A stretch of 64,000 bases of DNA from the NCBI GenBank assembly GCA_023388055.1, contig JAEWGW010000024.1, positions 1 through 64,000 of the forward strand, read 5' to 3'. This DNA comes from Bacillota bacterium. GTDB taxonomy: Bacteria > Bacillota > Bacilli > Paenibacillales > NBRC-103111. Both the position numbers and the translations under genes were made by a program. Position 1 is the first letter of the stretch; every line of letters starts with the position of its first letter. Shown piece by piece: positions 40,870 through 50,068 of the stretch. Below the pieces are notes generated by a model. That model was not told where the DNA came from. It made no database searches and saw nothing but the letters and a program-made list of their open reading frames with translations.

Positions 40870-42801
40870 TTACAGCGATTCGCCGATGACCCGTTTGTAA
40901 TAGAGCACGGACAGCACGCCGAAGATGGAATAAAGTCCGGTATACAGCAGCATTACCAGAATCGTGGGCGACAGCATCTCGGTGCCGAAGAAGAACCAGC
41001 CGGATTTTACGGCAAAATAACTGTGGCTCAAGCCCACCACCAGTGGGATGCCGAAGTTGAACAGCTGCTTGAAGCGGATGCCGGCGAGCAGGTTCCCGGG
41101 GGTAAAGCCCAGCTTCCGCAGGATCGTGTAGCCGCTCTTTTCCTCCTCGCTTTCATCCATCTGCTTGAAGTACAGGATACAGCCGGAGGTGATCAGGAAG
41201 GTGAGTCCCAGGAAGGCCACAATAAACATAATCAGGCCCATATTGGTGCGCTGGTCCACCTTGGTCTGGTACTGTGAGAAGCTGCCGGAGGTTTCTCCCT
41301 CATGGGCTAGAAAAATCTCATTAGCCGCTGCAATTTGGCTGGAATCGTCAAGATTGATTCCGTAATATACCTTTGGTATCTTATAACGTTTGGGCGGGGT
41401 AACCGCCGCTGCCGCGGAGATGGTCCGGTAATCCGCTTCATCCACCACCAGCGCTTGGCCGTAGTACATGGGCATAACGGAAATCTTGGAGACGGAGGTG
41501 ACGGTCAGCGGAATGGTTTTGCCCCCGAGCTCAATCCCGATTTTGGCATTGCTGCGCGGAGACAGCATATTAAACAGGGAGGAGCCGGCGCTGAAATGGG
41601 CTTCCCCTGGCTTCACGTCCATGTCTACTGCAGTATCCGCCACCATGTTCACGGCCAGACCCGATAAATCTGCCATGGCCATAGCGGAAGCATCAACGAA
41701 ATTCGCGGCCTCAATCTCCAGTTGAACCGAGGGAATACGTATCTCCCGGAAGCTGATGCTGCTTGCATGAAGCGCCTCTGCAAACCGGTCCTTGTCCTGC
41801 TCATTAACAAAGCCGAAATGATGCGGAGAAACATCTCTGGCGGTGGTTTCCGTGGAGGTGTACGAGATGTAGCTTAAGGACAGCAGCCCGATAGCCAGTG
41901 CCGATACGGTGGTAATGACCGTTAACAAAAGCGCGTTGGAGCGCATCCGGAACATAATGGAGGACAGCGACAGCACCTCGTTTACGGACAGGTAGCCGTT
42001 TTTGCTTTTGCGGATCAGATTGAACAGAAAGCGTACGGAGCCTTTATAGAACAGGTAGGTGCCGGCGATGACAGAAGCCAGAATGACGATCATGGCCGTC
42101 ATCAGCTGTGCCATATCGTTGAAGGCTCCCCCGAACAGCCGGGCGGACAGGGAGTAGCCTCCCCCGATGAAGCCCAGACCCAGCAGTCCCATAATGATGT
42201 CCCATATGGAGAGGCGTTTGACCCGCTCCTGAGCGGTGGATGTCACCCGGAACAAGGACAGAATGGTCTGGCCTTTAATAAACAGGTAATTCATGAGCAT
42301 GATCAGCAGGTACACGGTGGCGAAAACAAGGACCGTCTGCAGCAGCGCCTGCGGCGAAAATTGAAGCCGGGCCATTTCGTCCACGCCGATAATCTTGAAC
42401 AGGATCATGAGGATCAGCCGGGATACGGCAAACCCTGCACCGATCCCCAGGAGCATGGAGCCGAAATAGAGAATCAGGTTCTCGGCGCTGAGCAGCCGGA
42501 AGATTTTTCCTTTGGTGAGGCCGATTAATTGGAACAACCCGATTTCACGGCTGCGGCGTTTGATAAAAATGGTGTTGGCGTACAGCAGAAAAATAGCTAC
42601 GATGGCCACCAGCAGGATGGAGGAGGCGCCGATGGCTGCCGCTCCCTTGATGCTTCCCTCCGCTTCGTCCATGGCCGGGTCATACCGCAGGGTCACGAAG
42701 GAAAAGTAGAGGGCCACGCTGAAGATCAACGCGAACACGTAAAGATAGTAGTTGCGGATGTTCTTCTTCAGGTTGCGCAGGATGATAAAGTGGATGCTCA
42801 T
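40870..42801 (-). CDS. Bce-type ABC transporter permease
   Basis: Protein of 643 aa of the BceB family: about ten helices with FtsX-like domains and a large extracytoplasmic loop (about 310-510) between helices 7 and 8. The N-terminal helix cluster MSIHFIILRNLKKNIRNYYLYVFAL is typical. With its ATPase partner it both senses cell-wall-targeting peptides and confers resistance by freeing lipid-cycle targets. It follows the ATPase with an ATGA overlap and precedes a bidirectional terminator. Confidence 0.92.
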   Translation of the reverse strand: MSIHFIILRNLKKNIRNYYLYVFALIFSVALYFSFVTLRYDPAMDEAEGSIKGAAAIGASSILLVAIVAIFLLYANTIFIKRRSREIGLFQLIGLTKGKIFRLLSAENLILYFGSMLLGIGAGFAVSRLILMILFKIIGVDEMARLQFSPQALLQTVLVFATVYLLIMLMNYLFIKGQTILSLFRVTSTAQERVKRLSIWDIIMGLLGLGFIGGGYSLSARLFGGAFNDMAQLMTAMIVILASVIAGTYLFYKGSVRFLFNLIRKSKNGYLSVNEVLSLSSIMFRMRSNALLLTVITTVSALAIGLLSLSYISYTSTETTARDVSPHHFGFVNEQDKDRFAEALHASSISFREIRIPSVQLEIEAANFVDASAMAMADLSGLAVNMVADTAVDMDVKPGEAHFSAGSSLFNMLSPRSNAKIGIELGGKTIPLTVTSVSKISVMPMYYGQALVVDEADYRTISAAAAVTPPKRYKIPKVYYGINLDDSSQIAAANEIFLAHEGETSGSFSQYQTKVDQRTNMGLIMFIVAFLGLTFLITSGCILYFKQMDESEEEKSGYTILRKLGFTPGNLLAGIRFKQLFNFGIPLVVGLSHSYFAVKSGWFFFGTEMLSPTILVMLLYTGLYSIFGVLSVLYYKRVIGESL

Positions 42802-43553
42802 GGCTGCACCCCGCCCAGCACTCCTTGGGTCTTGATTATATCCCCCAGGAAGGACTGCCGGGTTTCTGTGCCCTTCTCCAGCTGGGTGTAGATTTGCCCG
42901 TCCCGGATAAACACCAACCGGCTGCAGAAGCTGGCGGCCATGGGATCATGGGTGACCATGACGATGGTGGCCTGGCGCTTCTGGTTCATCTCAGAGAGTT
43001 TGTTCAGCAGGTCGGAGGCAGACTTGGAATCCAAGGCACCCGTAGGCTCATCGGCAAAAATAATCCCCGGCTGATGGATGAAGGCTCTGGCCGCGGAGGT
43101 CCGCTGCTTCTGCCCGCCGGAGATTTCCGACGGGTATTTATCCTTCAGCTCGTAGATGCCCAGCTCCCGGGCCACCTCCTCAAACCGGAGATGAGCTTCG
43201 CGGCGGCTGATGTCCGTAATGGATAAGGGCAGCAGCACATTTTCCTTTACCGTGAGGGTGTCCAGCAGATTATAGTCCTGAAAAATAAAGCCCAGATGGC
43301 GCTTGCGGAATTCGGCAAGGGCTTTTTCCTTCATGCTGGTGAAGGTTTGCCCTTCGATATCGATAGTCCCCTGGCTCACCCGGTCGATGGAGGACAGGAC
43401 ATTCAGCAGAGTTGTTTTCCCTGAGCCTGAAGGGCCCATAATGCCCACAAATTCACCCTTGCGCACCTTCAGGTCGATGCCCTTGAGCACCTCCTGGCGG
43501 TTAAACTTATTGCCGTAGGTTTTGTAAATATTGGAGGCTTCCAGAATCGTCAT
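42798..43553 (-). CDS. Bce-type ABC transporter ATP-binding protein
   Basis: Protein of 251 aa of the MacB/BceA class. Walker A is GPSGSGKTT, the signature ISGGQKQR and Walker B GIIFADEPTGALD, followed by the H-loop VTHDP. The ribosome binding site GGAGTG precedes the ATG. It is separated from the kinase gene by a 97-base gap carrying a palindrome, so its transcription may be under a separate, regulator-activated promoter, as in other Bce modules. Confidence 0.94.
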   Translation of the reverse strand: MTILEASNIYKTYGNKFNRQEVLKGIDLKVRKGEFVGIMGPSGSGKTTLLNVLSSIDRVSQGTIDIEGQTFTSMKEKALAEFRKRHLGFIFQDYNLLDTLTVKENVLLPLSITDISRREAHLRFEEVARELGIYELKDKYPSEISGGQKQRTSAARAFIHQPGIIFADEPTGALDSKSASDLLNKLSEMNQKRQATIVMVTHDPMAASFCSRLVFIRDGQIYTQLEKGTETRQSFLGDIIKTQGVLGGVQP

Positions 43554-43634
43554 TTTTGCTTCACTCCTTTGATACCTCCATCATAAGTCAGGGGCCCGGG
43601 CTTTTTCCTGCGTTTCGCCGAACAAAAGAAAGGA

Positions 43635-43658
43635 GCATGTGACATTATTGTCACATGC
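43635..43658 (-). promoter_or_regulatory. Perfect palindrome between kinase and ATPase genes
   Basis: The arms GCATGTGACA (43635-43644) and TGTCACATGC (43649-43658) are perfect, with a four-base spacer, and overlap the stop codon of the kinase gene. The next minus-strand bases are TCCTTTCTTTTGTT, so it may be a weak terminator. A TGTGACA-N4-TGTCACA core upstream of a Bce ATPase gene could equally be the operator for the module's response regulator. Confidence 0.7.
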
Positions 43659-44661
43659 CCGCAAGACGGACCAAATCGTTCTCCCGGGGGAACACCAACG
43701 TGAAGGCGCTGCCTTCGCCGGGCACGGATTCCGCCTTGATGACGATGCCAAGAGATTGTGCCGCCTGTTGGGCCAGATAAAGCCCCATGCCGGTGGCGCT
43801 GCTCCCATCCTGCCGGTTGCGGGTGGAGGTGAAGCCCTTATCGAAGATCCGCGGCAGATCCTTGGGTTCGATTCCCCGGCCGCGGTCTCGAACGGTCAGG
43901 AGCACATGGTCAGCCTGCTTTTCGCTGGTGATGGAAATGTCCGTGGCGGGGCCGCTGTATTTCACTGCGTTGCTGAGCAGCTGCCGGAGAATGAAGCCTA
44001 GCCACTTGGCATCGGTCAGGGTCTCTTCGGCGGCTAGGTTCAGGTCGAAGCCGATACCCTTGGGAATGCACCAGGATCGGAGATCGCGGATTTCCTTGTT
44101 CAGCACCGGCCCCAGCTGGACCGATTCAATGTACAGGTCGTTCTTCAGAAAGGGCAGACGCTTGCGGTGCAGCTCCTGGTCCAGCAGCAGGTGGATCCGA
44201 AGCCATTCCTGCTGGAGCTGGTTCTTCAGAGGTTCATCGGTTACCCGGCCCAGCATCAGATGCATGGCGGAGAGGGGGGTCTTCACCTCGTGAATCCAGG
44301 AGAGCAGGTCATTCTTCTCCTGCTCCAGAAGATGGGTGTTGGATGCAGACTCCCGGCGGCTGCCTTCGGTCTGGTCCAGAATCGCCTCCCGGACGATGGC
44401 CTGGAAGGGACTGGCTGCTTCCGGGAGGGCCTGCGGGTCATACATATGCTCCCCGGCCTCCAGGTTCCGGTAAAAGCGGGTTTCCCGGAAGTACCGCCAG
44501 CAGAGGAAGGCGGCGCTCAGGACTGCATTCAGCCCGGCCAGATAAAGGGCGGGCAGGAGGGCAATAGACGGATCTACATAGGCCACGAACAGCAGCAGCA
44601 GCTCCAGCGTCAAGAGGAGCAGAAGCCAGCTGCGGCGCTCCTTCAGGTAGCGGCGGATCAT
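43651..44661 (-). CDS. Bce-type intramembrane-sensing histidine kinase
   Basis: Protein of 336 aa. Two close N-terminal helices (about 12-30 and 35-55) have almost no extracellular loop, the hallmark of intramembrane-sensing kinases that rely on a partner transporter. The phosphoacceptor is in DLLSWIHEVKTPLSAMHLM. The ATPase domain has N, G1 and G2 boxes (QLLSNAVKYSG, VRDRGRGIEPKD, SATGMGLYLAQQAA). It follows the regulator gene with a four-base overlap. Confidence 0.93.
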   Translation of the reverse strand: MIRRYLKERRSWLLLLLTLELLLLFVAYVDPSIALLPALYLAGLNAVLSAAFLCWRYFRETRFYRNLEAGEHMYDPQALPEAASPFQAIVREAILDQTEGSRRESASNTHLLEQEKNDLLSWIHEVKTPLSAMHLMLGRVTDEPLKNQLQQEWLRIHLLLDQELHRKRLPFLKNDLYIESVQLGPVLNKEIRDLRSWCIPKGIGFDLNLAAEETLTDAKWLGFILRQLLSNAVKYSGPATDISITSEKQADHVLLTVRDRGRGIEPKDLPRIFDKGFTSTRNRQDGSSATGMGLYLAQQAAQSLGIVIKAESVPGEGSAFTLVFPRENDLVRLAGM

Positions 44662-45347
44662 AGGGTTCCCTCTTCCGTGGCGATGTAGCCTTGGCCCACC
44701 CGGGTTTCGATGCAGGCGTCCAGCCCCAGGGGCTCCAGCTTCTTGCGCAGCCGGTTTACGTTCACCGTCAGGGTATTGTCGCTGACAAAGTCCTCATTGT
44801 CCCAGAGAGCCTGAATCATCGCCTCCCGGCTGACAATCTGCCCCTTATGCTCTACCAGCAGGTTTAATAGAAACATTTCGTTTTTGGTGAGGAGCACGGT
44901 GCCCTGGGGGCTGGAGACGGTGTTTTTGACCGGCTCCACGGTAGCCCCCCGCCAGGTGCGCAGCTCGGGCCGGTCGCTGGTATAGTTGTAGACCCGGCGC
45001 AGAATAGCCTGGATTTTGGCCACCAGCACCTCGAAGTGGAAGGGCTTCTGGACGTAATCATCCGCTCCCAGGGTCATGGACATGACCATGTCGCTGGGAT
45101 GGTCCCGGGAGGAGAGCATCAGGATCGGGACCTTGGAATGGGCCCGGATGGTGCGGCACCAGTGGAAGCCGTCATACTGCGGCAGCTGGATATCGATAAT
45201 GACCAGCTCGGGCTTCAGCGCTGCGAATTCCTCCAGCACCCGGCCGAAGTCGGTTATGGCGTGGACCTGGTAGGACCACTGGGCAAGCCGCTGCCGGATC
45301 TCGCCGAACAAGGCGGCATCATCTTCAATGAGCAATATGTTGAACAT
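44658..45347 (-). CDS. Bce-type OmpR-family response regulator
   Basis: Protein of 229 aa. The receiver domain (1-115) has the acidic pair (EDDA), phosphoacceptor in LVIIDIQLPQYDG, and lysine in DDYVQKPF. The C-terminal winged helix (about 130-225) belongs to the OmpR/PhoB class (LTVNVNRLRKKLEPLGLDACIETRVGQGYI). It is the first gene of the module regulator-kinase-ATPase-permease and likely activates the downstream transporter genes in response to a cell-wall antibiotic. Confidence 0.94.
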   Translation of the reverse strand: MFNILLIEDDAALFGEIRQRLAQWSYQVHAITDFGRVLEEFAALKPELVIIDIQLPQYDGFHWCRTIRAHSKVPILMLSSRDHPSDMVMSMTLGADDYVQKPFHFEVLVAKIQAILRRVYNYTSDRPELRTWRGATVEPVKNTVSSPQGTVLLTKNEMFLLNLLVEHKGQIVSREAMIQALWDNEDFVSDNTLTVNVNRLRKKLEPLGLDACIETRVGQGYIATEEGTL

Positions 45348-45800
45348 CGTGAAAATCCCCCCTGTAATCCCCCGGTCCGTGCCGGAGGCCGGATGGGAGA
45401 TGGAAGCGTTGAGATGGTGTGGGCTGGGAGCCGCGTGCGATTCTAACGGCGGTGAGAGCCGCTATTTGCCCTGAAATAGCGCTTTGCCAAATCTAACGGA
45501 AGCAGAAGACGCTATTTGGCCAAAACCGGGCTTGCGGCGGGTTATTTGGTCCGAATAGCGGCGCTGGCCGCCGTTAGAATGTTTGGAGCGGCGTTTTCGC
45601 GGAAATAAAGGCTTTCACCGCCGTTAGAGCCGATATAGTACGCAGGTAAGCAGCGCCAATGGAGATAGGCCGCACACATTTGCGCTGAGGACCGCCCAAG
45701 CGGTATAAGCCGCGAGCATATGCCGGGCCGCCAACGTAAGATAAGCCGCGTAAGAGTCCGACACTGCTGCTGCCACCGCTTTAGGAGAACAGCCGGCACC
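45348..45800. other. Intergenic region containing a 187-bp repeat element
   Basis: About 450 bases between two minus-strand genes; the right-hand 170 bases show nothing recognisable. The element at 45442-45628 is listed separately. Confidence 0.6.
45442..45628. repeat. 187-bp palindromic repeat element, copy 1
   Basis: Four 27-bp units: forward at 45442-45468 and 45492-45518, reverse at 45552-45578 and 45602-45628. Consensus is TCTAACGG, ten variable bases, then CGCTATTTG. Starts are 50, 60 and 50 bp apart, the same as in the copy at 56754. The first unit is identical to the last unit (reverse strand) of that copy. No coding frame or transposase is present, and the inward-facing pairs would form a nested hairpin. 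Confidence 0.9.
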
Positions 45801-46424
45801 TCATCCGCCACCCTCTGCTTCCGCCATCGCTGCCGCTTCCTCCATCAACTGGTGGATTTTGCGGGTGGTGTTGACATTGCGCACGGTCATGAGGGCGTAC
45901 AGCTTGGTGCCGATCAGCTTCTGCATACCGCTGCGGGTGGCGTTGGTCCGGTCCACCGACCAGAGCACAGCGTCCGGCGCGTAGAGCACACGGTCGATCT
46001 CCGGCTTGAACTTGAGCTCGTCCAGCACCTCCGGTGCATCTGCCTCAGCCCAAAGGAATAACACATCGCTGCGCATAGTGTCATCGTTGGTCCAGGTCTC
46101 CGGCAAGTGACGGATCACCCCGCGGATATCCTCCAGGCTGCGGATCACCACCCGGATGGGCAGGTTGAATTCCCGGAGAATCACGTCCTCCAGGATCCCG
46201 GCCAGCTTGTGCTTCCGTTCCTGCTTCTGCTCCGGGGACCGGCTTTCGGCCGCTGTTGCTTCCGCTGCCTCCGTGTCCTTCCAAGAGAACACAATGTTGC
46301 CGGAATTGATATATGTGACCACCTGCTGCATGCCGGCCAGTTCAAAGGCCAGCTTCAGCCGCTTCATATCCACCTTGTTATTGCCGCCGACATTGATGCC
46401 CCGCAGCAGTGCAACGTAAACCAT
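45801..46424 (-). CDS. DUF1697 family protein
   Basis: Protein of 207 aa from ATG 46424 behind AAAAAGGAG. It begins VYVALLRGINVGGNNKVDMKRLKLAFELAG and contains YINSGNIVFSWKD, the family hallmarks. A Glu/Ala-rich insertion (about 54-73) is unusual. Function is unknown; structures of relatives show a ferredoxin-like fold. It stands alone, next to a TA-flanked inverted repeat. Confidence 0.9.
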   Translation of the reverse strand: MVYVALLRGINVGGNNKVDMKRLKLAFELAGMQQVVTYINSGNIVFSWKDTEAAEATAAESRSPEQKQERKHKLAGILEDVILREFNLPIRVVIRSLEDIRGVIRHLPETWTNDDTMRSDVLFLWAEADAPEVLDELKFKPEIDRVLYAPDAVLWSVDRTNATRSGMQKLIGTKLYALMTVRNVNTTRKIHQLMEEAAAMAEAEGGG

Positions 46425-46464
46425 AGAGTCACTCCTTTTTTCATATCCACCCATGCTATAGTTG

Positions 46465-46524
46465 TAGGGCGTGTCTGAAAACTCGCTACAATTTGCTCCC
46501 CTCGGAGTTTTCACACACACCCTA
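46465..46524. mobile_element. Short TA-flanked inverted-repeat remnant (MITE-like)
   Basis: A 56-bp segment (46467-46522) begins GGGCGTGTCTGAAAACTC and ends in the near-complementary GAGTTTTCACACACACCC. It is bordered on both sides by TA. Terminal inverted repeats with TA duplication suggest the IS630/Tc1-mariner or a similar superfamily. There is no coding capacity, so it could be a deletion derivative or MITE. Confidence 0.7.
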
Positions 46525-46657
46525 GTATGCCACAAAATGGATGTCCGTGCGGCTCGGGCCGCGTTATTTTCAGATTCAACTGACAGAATTGTGCAGAAGA
46601 AGTTGCGCAGCGCCGGCTGCGAAGGGATATGATCGGTTGCGAAAGGAAGAGATGCGA

Positions 46658-47557
46658 ATGGATTGGTTAGCCAAAATGAACAGTGCCCTGGACTATATCG
46701 AGGAAAATCTCACGGGGGAGGTAGACTATGCGGTGGCCGCAAGGAAGGCCTGCTGCTCCAGCTTCAACTTCCAGCGGATGTTCTCGTTTATTACGGGCAC
46801 GTCCCTTGCAGAATATGTCCGCCGCAGGCGCCTGACCCAAGCAGGCATTGAGCTGCAGAACAGCAGCATCAAGGTGTTGGACCTGGCGGTCAAGTACGGC
46901 TACGATTCCGGCGTGGCATTTTCCCGCGCGTTCCAGACGGTTCACGGGATAACTCCCACCCAAGCCCGCGGTGCCGGGGTTACCCTGAAGGCGTATCCGC
47001 GCATCTCCTTCCAAGTCACCATCAAAGGAGTGCAGCCCATGAATTACCGGATTGAAACCAAGGAAGCGTTCCAAATGTTCGGACTGGAGGGTGTGTTCCA
47101 CCCCGACAAGGAAAACGAAAACGCCCCCCGCACCCCCCATGACCTGTGGGTGCAAAGCCAGGCCAACGGGGAATATGAGAGGCTGTTTCACAATGCGGGC
47201 GGCCTGCCGTCCTATGTCAGCCCGGAGCTGTGCAGGCTCCATGGGGCCTGCGGCTACCGGAAGACGGAGGAGGACACCTTTCCGTATATGTTAGGGGCGT
47301 TCGTTGGCCCCGCCAGCAAAACCGAAGGATACACCGTCGTGGACATTCCGGCGTATACCTGGGTGATTTTCCCCTCGGAGAAGGGAAACTGGGACAACAT
47401 CGGCGATGTTATCGAAAATCTCTATAAGCGGGTGTACAGCGAATGGCTGCCTGCCTCCGGCTATGAGCTGATGGAGGGAGTGGATCTGGAGATCTACGGC
47501 GGGACAGATGCAGAAGGCTACATAGAGCTGTGGTTCCCGGTGAAACAAAGAGGCTGA
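46658..47557 (+). CDS. AraC-type regulator with GyrI-like effector domain
   Basis: Protein of 299 aa (start at 46658 or 46652, behind AAAGGAAG). The N-terminal AraC DNA-binding domain has two helix-turn-helices (YAVAARKACCSSFNFQRMFSFITGTSLAEYVRRRRL and KVLDLAVKYGYDSGVAFSRAFQTVHGITPTQAR). The C-terminal about 155 residues form a GyrI-like domain (IETKEAFQMFGLEG... and DVIENLYKRVYSEWLPASGYEL), which binds small molecules in SbmC/BmrR/Rob-type proteins. Target genes are unknown. Confidence 0.9.
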   Translation: MDWLAKMNSALDYIEENLTGEVDYAVAARKACCSSFNFQRMFSFITGTSLAEYVRRRRLTQAGIELQNSSIKVLDLAVKYGYDSGVAFSRAFQTVHGITPTQARGAGVTLKAYPRISFQVTIKGVQPMNYRIETKEAFQMFGLEGVFHPDKENENAPRTPHDLWVQSQANGEYERLFHNAGGLPSYVSPELCRLHGACGYRKTEEDTFPYMLGAFVGPASKTEGYTVVDIPAYTWVIFPSEKGNWDNIGDVIENLYKRVYSEWLPASGYELMEGVDLEIYGGTDAEGYIELWFPVKQRG

Positions 47558-47627
47558 CCCGACTTTCACGGCAGACTCCGGCACCGGGCTATCCCGCCGT
47601 CTGCATCAGAGCGTCACCTCACCCTGT

Positions 47628-48563
47628 TCATCCTTTTACCCCCGCCTCCGCTTCTCCGTAGGCGGGGGTTTGCGTTAGCTTCGGCTTCCGCTCCGAAATC
47701 ACCAGCCCTGCCAGGGTCAGTAGAGCCCCCACCATGGCGGTGCCGGTCAGCCGCTCATGCAGAATCAGCCAGGAGGCGGCAATGGTCACCACAGGCACCA
47801 GATAGATGTACACGCTGGTTTTGACAGCGCCCAGCACTCCTACGCACCAGTTCCACGAGGCGAAGCACAGGGCGGAGGCGAAGAAGCTCAGGAACAGCAG
47901 ATTCAGCAGATTCACCGGATCGGAGAACCGCTCCGGAGCCAGCTGCAAATCCATAAAGCCCAGCGCCGGAAGCATAAACACGAGCCCGTAGAAGAACACC
48001 CGCCGGGTGCTGGCGATGTTGCTGTGCCCCAGCACGCTGATTTTGCGCATGAGCACGGAATAGAAGGCCCAAAACACACAGGCCAGCACGGCCATGATGT
48101 CCCCGACGGGATTCAGCTCCAGGGCGTAGCTGCCGTTTAGCGTAATCAGTACAATCCCCAGCATGGCTACTGCGAAGCCGACGAAAAAGGGCGGGCGCAG
48201 CCCTTCCCCCTTCAGGAAGAAGTGGGCCGCTACAGCGGTGAAAAACGGTGCCACCGATACAATGATGCCAACATTGGACGTAAGGGTCAGGGTGAGCGCG
48301 ATGTTTTCCAATAGAAAATACAACGTTACGCCGCAAAGCCCGGCGCCTGCAAACAGCAGCTCCTCCCGGAGGCCGGAGGTTTTGACGAAGCGGGGATGGA
48401 CTGCCAGAAGGGCCAGATAGCCCAGCGTAAACCGGAAAAACAGGATTTCAAAAGGGGAGAAGTCCCCCAAGAGCACCTTGGTGGAGATGAAGGTGGTGCC
48501 CCAGACAAAAATGGTGAAGATGGCGGCTGCATGGCCTGCCGCTCTTGCCCGTGCTTTAAACAT
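47628..48563 (-). CDS. EamA/DMT-superfamily transporter
   Basis: Protein of 311 aa with ten predicted helices in two EamA repeats (about 12-140 and 155-295). Motifs include FVWGTTFISTKVLLGDFSPFEILFFRF and the second repeat AFYSVLMRKI. Members export metabolites or amino acids. Its start overlaps the end of an AraC-type regulator gene by eight bases, so the two are translated together and probably linked in function. The last codons overlap a GC-rich hairpin. Confidence 0.9.
   Translation of the reverse strand: MFKARARAAGHAAAIFTIFVWGTTFISTKVLLGDFSPFEILFFRFTLGYLALLAVHPRFVKTSGLREELLFAGAGLCGVTLYFLLENIALTLTLTSNVGIIVSVAPFFTAVAAHFFLKGEGLRPPFFVGFAVAMLGIVLITLNGSYALELNPVGDIMAVLACVFWAFYSVLMRKISVLGHSNIASTRRVFFYGLVFMLPALGFMDLQLAPERFSDPVNLLNLLFLSFFASALCFASWNWCVGVLGAVKTSVYIYLVPVVTIAASWLILHERLTGTAMVGALLTLAGLVISERKPKLTQTPAYGEAEAGVKG
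47638..47669 (+). terminator. Possible terminator of the AraC/GyrI gene
   Basis: ACCCCCGCCT and AGGCGGGGGT pair perfectly across a 12-base loop. The plus-strand continuation TTTGCGTT is only weakly T-rich. It lies inside the 3' end of the EamA gene. Confidence 0.55.
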
Positions 48564-49413
48564 GTCTGCCTCCTTGAAGGTGGGGCTGCCGCACCGGCTC
48601 GCCGGAGAATATCCGCATATACTGCCGTGGTGTCAGTCCGATCAATTTTTTGAAGGTATGGGTAAAATGGGGCTGGTCGCTAAAGCCTGTCCGCTGCGCC
48701 GTTACCGCCGGGGACAGCCCCTGCTCCAGCAGCTGCTTGGCCCGTCCGATCCGGATGGCCTGGAGATAGCAATGCGGCGTAATGCCCATGGACCGGGTGA
48801 ACGAACGGAGAAAATGATATTTGCTCATGCCCGCCAGGCTGCTGATCCCGTCCAAGGACACGGCCTGCTGGTAGTTGGCCTCCAGATAAGCGCAAACCTC
48901 CCTCATCCCGTCCTCCGGCTCCTGACCAGCCGTCTCCGAAGGCAGATCCGCCTCCTCCTGCAAAAACTGGCCGATAAACAGCAGCGCCAGCTCCTCCTTG
49001 TCCATCTCCTGTTCCCCGGCGGCTATCATCCCGTGCAGCTCGCACAGGGAAGCGGCCAGCTCGCTTTGGGCCAGGACCGGGCGTTTGAAGCGGGGCAGAT
49101 AGGTCTGGCCCGTAATCTCCCGCACCATCCGCTTCATGGCATCCTCCTGGATGTTGAGACAACGGTAGTCCAGCGCTCTGCCGTCCAGCTGCTCGCAGGA
49201 ATGGACATCTCCGGGATTGAACACCGTAATGTCCCCGGGGGTAATGATGGATTCCTCATTTTTGCAAACCAGGAGCCGCCGTCCCGCCTCGATAAATCCG
49301 ATGACATAATAGTCGTGGAAATGGTTGGGGAATTTCTGCATGATCCCTTCGAACCGGTAGGCTTCGATTCCCAGCGCCGCATCATAACAAACCGTCCTAT
49401 TTTCCTTCGCCAT
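48556..49413 (-). CDS. AraC-family regulator with cupin-type sensor domain
   Basis: Protein of 285 aa from ATG 49413 behind GGAGGACAGGGAG. Residues about 20-95 form a cupin-like sensing domain (FPNHFHDYYVIGFIEAGRRLLV...TPGDITVFNPGDVHSC). The C-terminal AraC domain (about 180-280) reads VSLDGISSLAGMSKYHFLRSFTRSMGITPHCYLQAIR and GLSPAVTAQRTGFSDQPHFTHTFKKLIGLTPRQYM. It probably controls the EamA transporter gene that overlaps its end. The ligand is unknown. Confidence 0.9.
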   Translation of the reverse strand: MAKENRTVCYDAALGIEAYRFEGIMQKFPNHFHDYYVIGFIEAGRRLLVCKNEESIITPGDITVFNPGDVHSCEQLDGRALDYRCLNIQEDAMKRMVREITGQTYLPRFKRPVLAQSELAASLCELHGMIAAGEQEMDKEELALLFIGQFLQEEADLPSETAGQEPEDGMREVCAYLEANYQQAVSLDGISSLAGMSKYHFLRSFTRSMGITPHCYLQAIRIGRAKQLLEQGLSPAVTAQRTGFSDQPHFTHTFKKLIGLTPRQYMRIFSGEPVRQPHLQGGRHV

Positions 49414-49575
49414 ACTCCCTGTCCTCCGTCGCGGTAATGCTTTCCTGTAAGAATACCACAAGGCGCAATCCGAAAGATTGTAGAATCTTGCTCAATTGGA
49501 CATAAAGCTGTATACTGGCATGAGGGAACATATGTTTGCAGAGATAAAAAACGGATGGAAACGGGGAAATATGAT

Positions 49576-50055
49576 ATGCTTTTAGACAGAGAAGGACTGG
49601 TCCGGTTTTTGGTGGCCGCCAAGCGCCATACATATGCCGCTCAAGGGGATCGGGCTTCTGTGCCGCCTGTTCTGGCAGGCTCCAAGCAGCTGGAGTATGC
49701 GGACGGGGACTGGCTGTACCGGGATATTTATTACGGTATGGATTTTTTTGCCGGGCAGGAGGTTGTGGAGCTGGCGAAGCGTCCGGTATGGACGATGGTT
49801 TACTCCGGCGGGGTTACCATGTCCCCGGCAAGCCGGGAGCGGACGGCGGCCGTATACAGGTTCCTGAGGGAGGCCCTTATGCAGGTTAACGCCCATCAGC
49901 TTTACCGGGGGCCGGAGCGCTGGCGGGAGGGTGACTGGGAGTACCGCAATACCTGGCAGGGCGGGCTGGAGAGCTTCCGCGGATCGGAATCCATCCTGCT
50001 GGACGGGGAGTCCGTCTATGAGCTTCATTACAGCGGCGGACTGCTGCTGGACTGA
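49576..50055 (+). CDS. DUF5680 family protein
   Basis: Protein of 159 aa from ATG 49576 with GGGG nine bases upstream; ATG 49555 is an alternative. It carries the pattern VRFLVAAKRHTYAAQGD...LAGSKQLEY.DGDWLYRDIYYGMDFFAGQEVVE with a duplicated module (VWTMVYSGG and VYELHYSGG), recognised as DUF5680. Function is unknown. It ends 13 bases before the carbamoyltransferase-like gene, probably in the same transcript. Confidence 0.78.
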   Translation: MLLDREGLVRFLVAAKRHTYAAQGDRASVPPVLAGSKQLEYADGDWLYRDIYYGMDFFAGQEVVELAKRPVWTMVYSGGVTMSPASRERTAAVYRFLREALMQVNAHQLYRGPERWREGDWEYRNTWQGGLESFRGSESILLDGESVYELHYSGGLLLD

Positions 50056-50068
50056 ATAAACGCAGGGG

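Noticed and set aside
45442..45628. CRISPR-like reading of the 27-bp units
   Set aside because: Two units are reversed and only four occur; the geometry is palindromic rather than an array.
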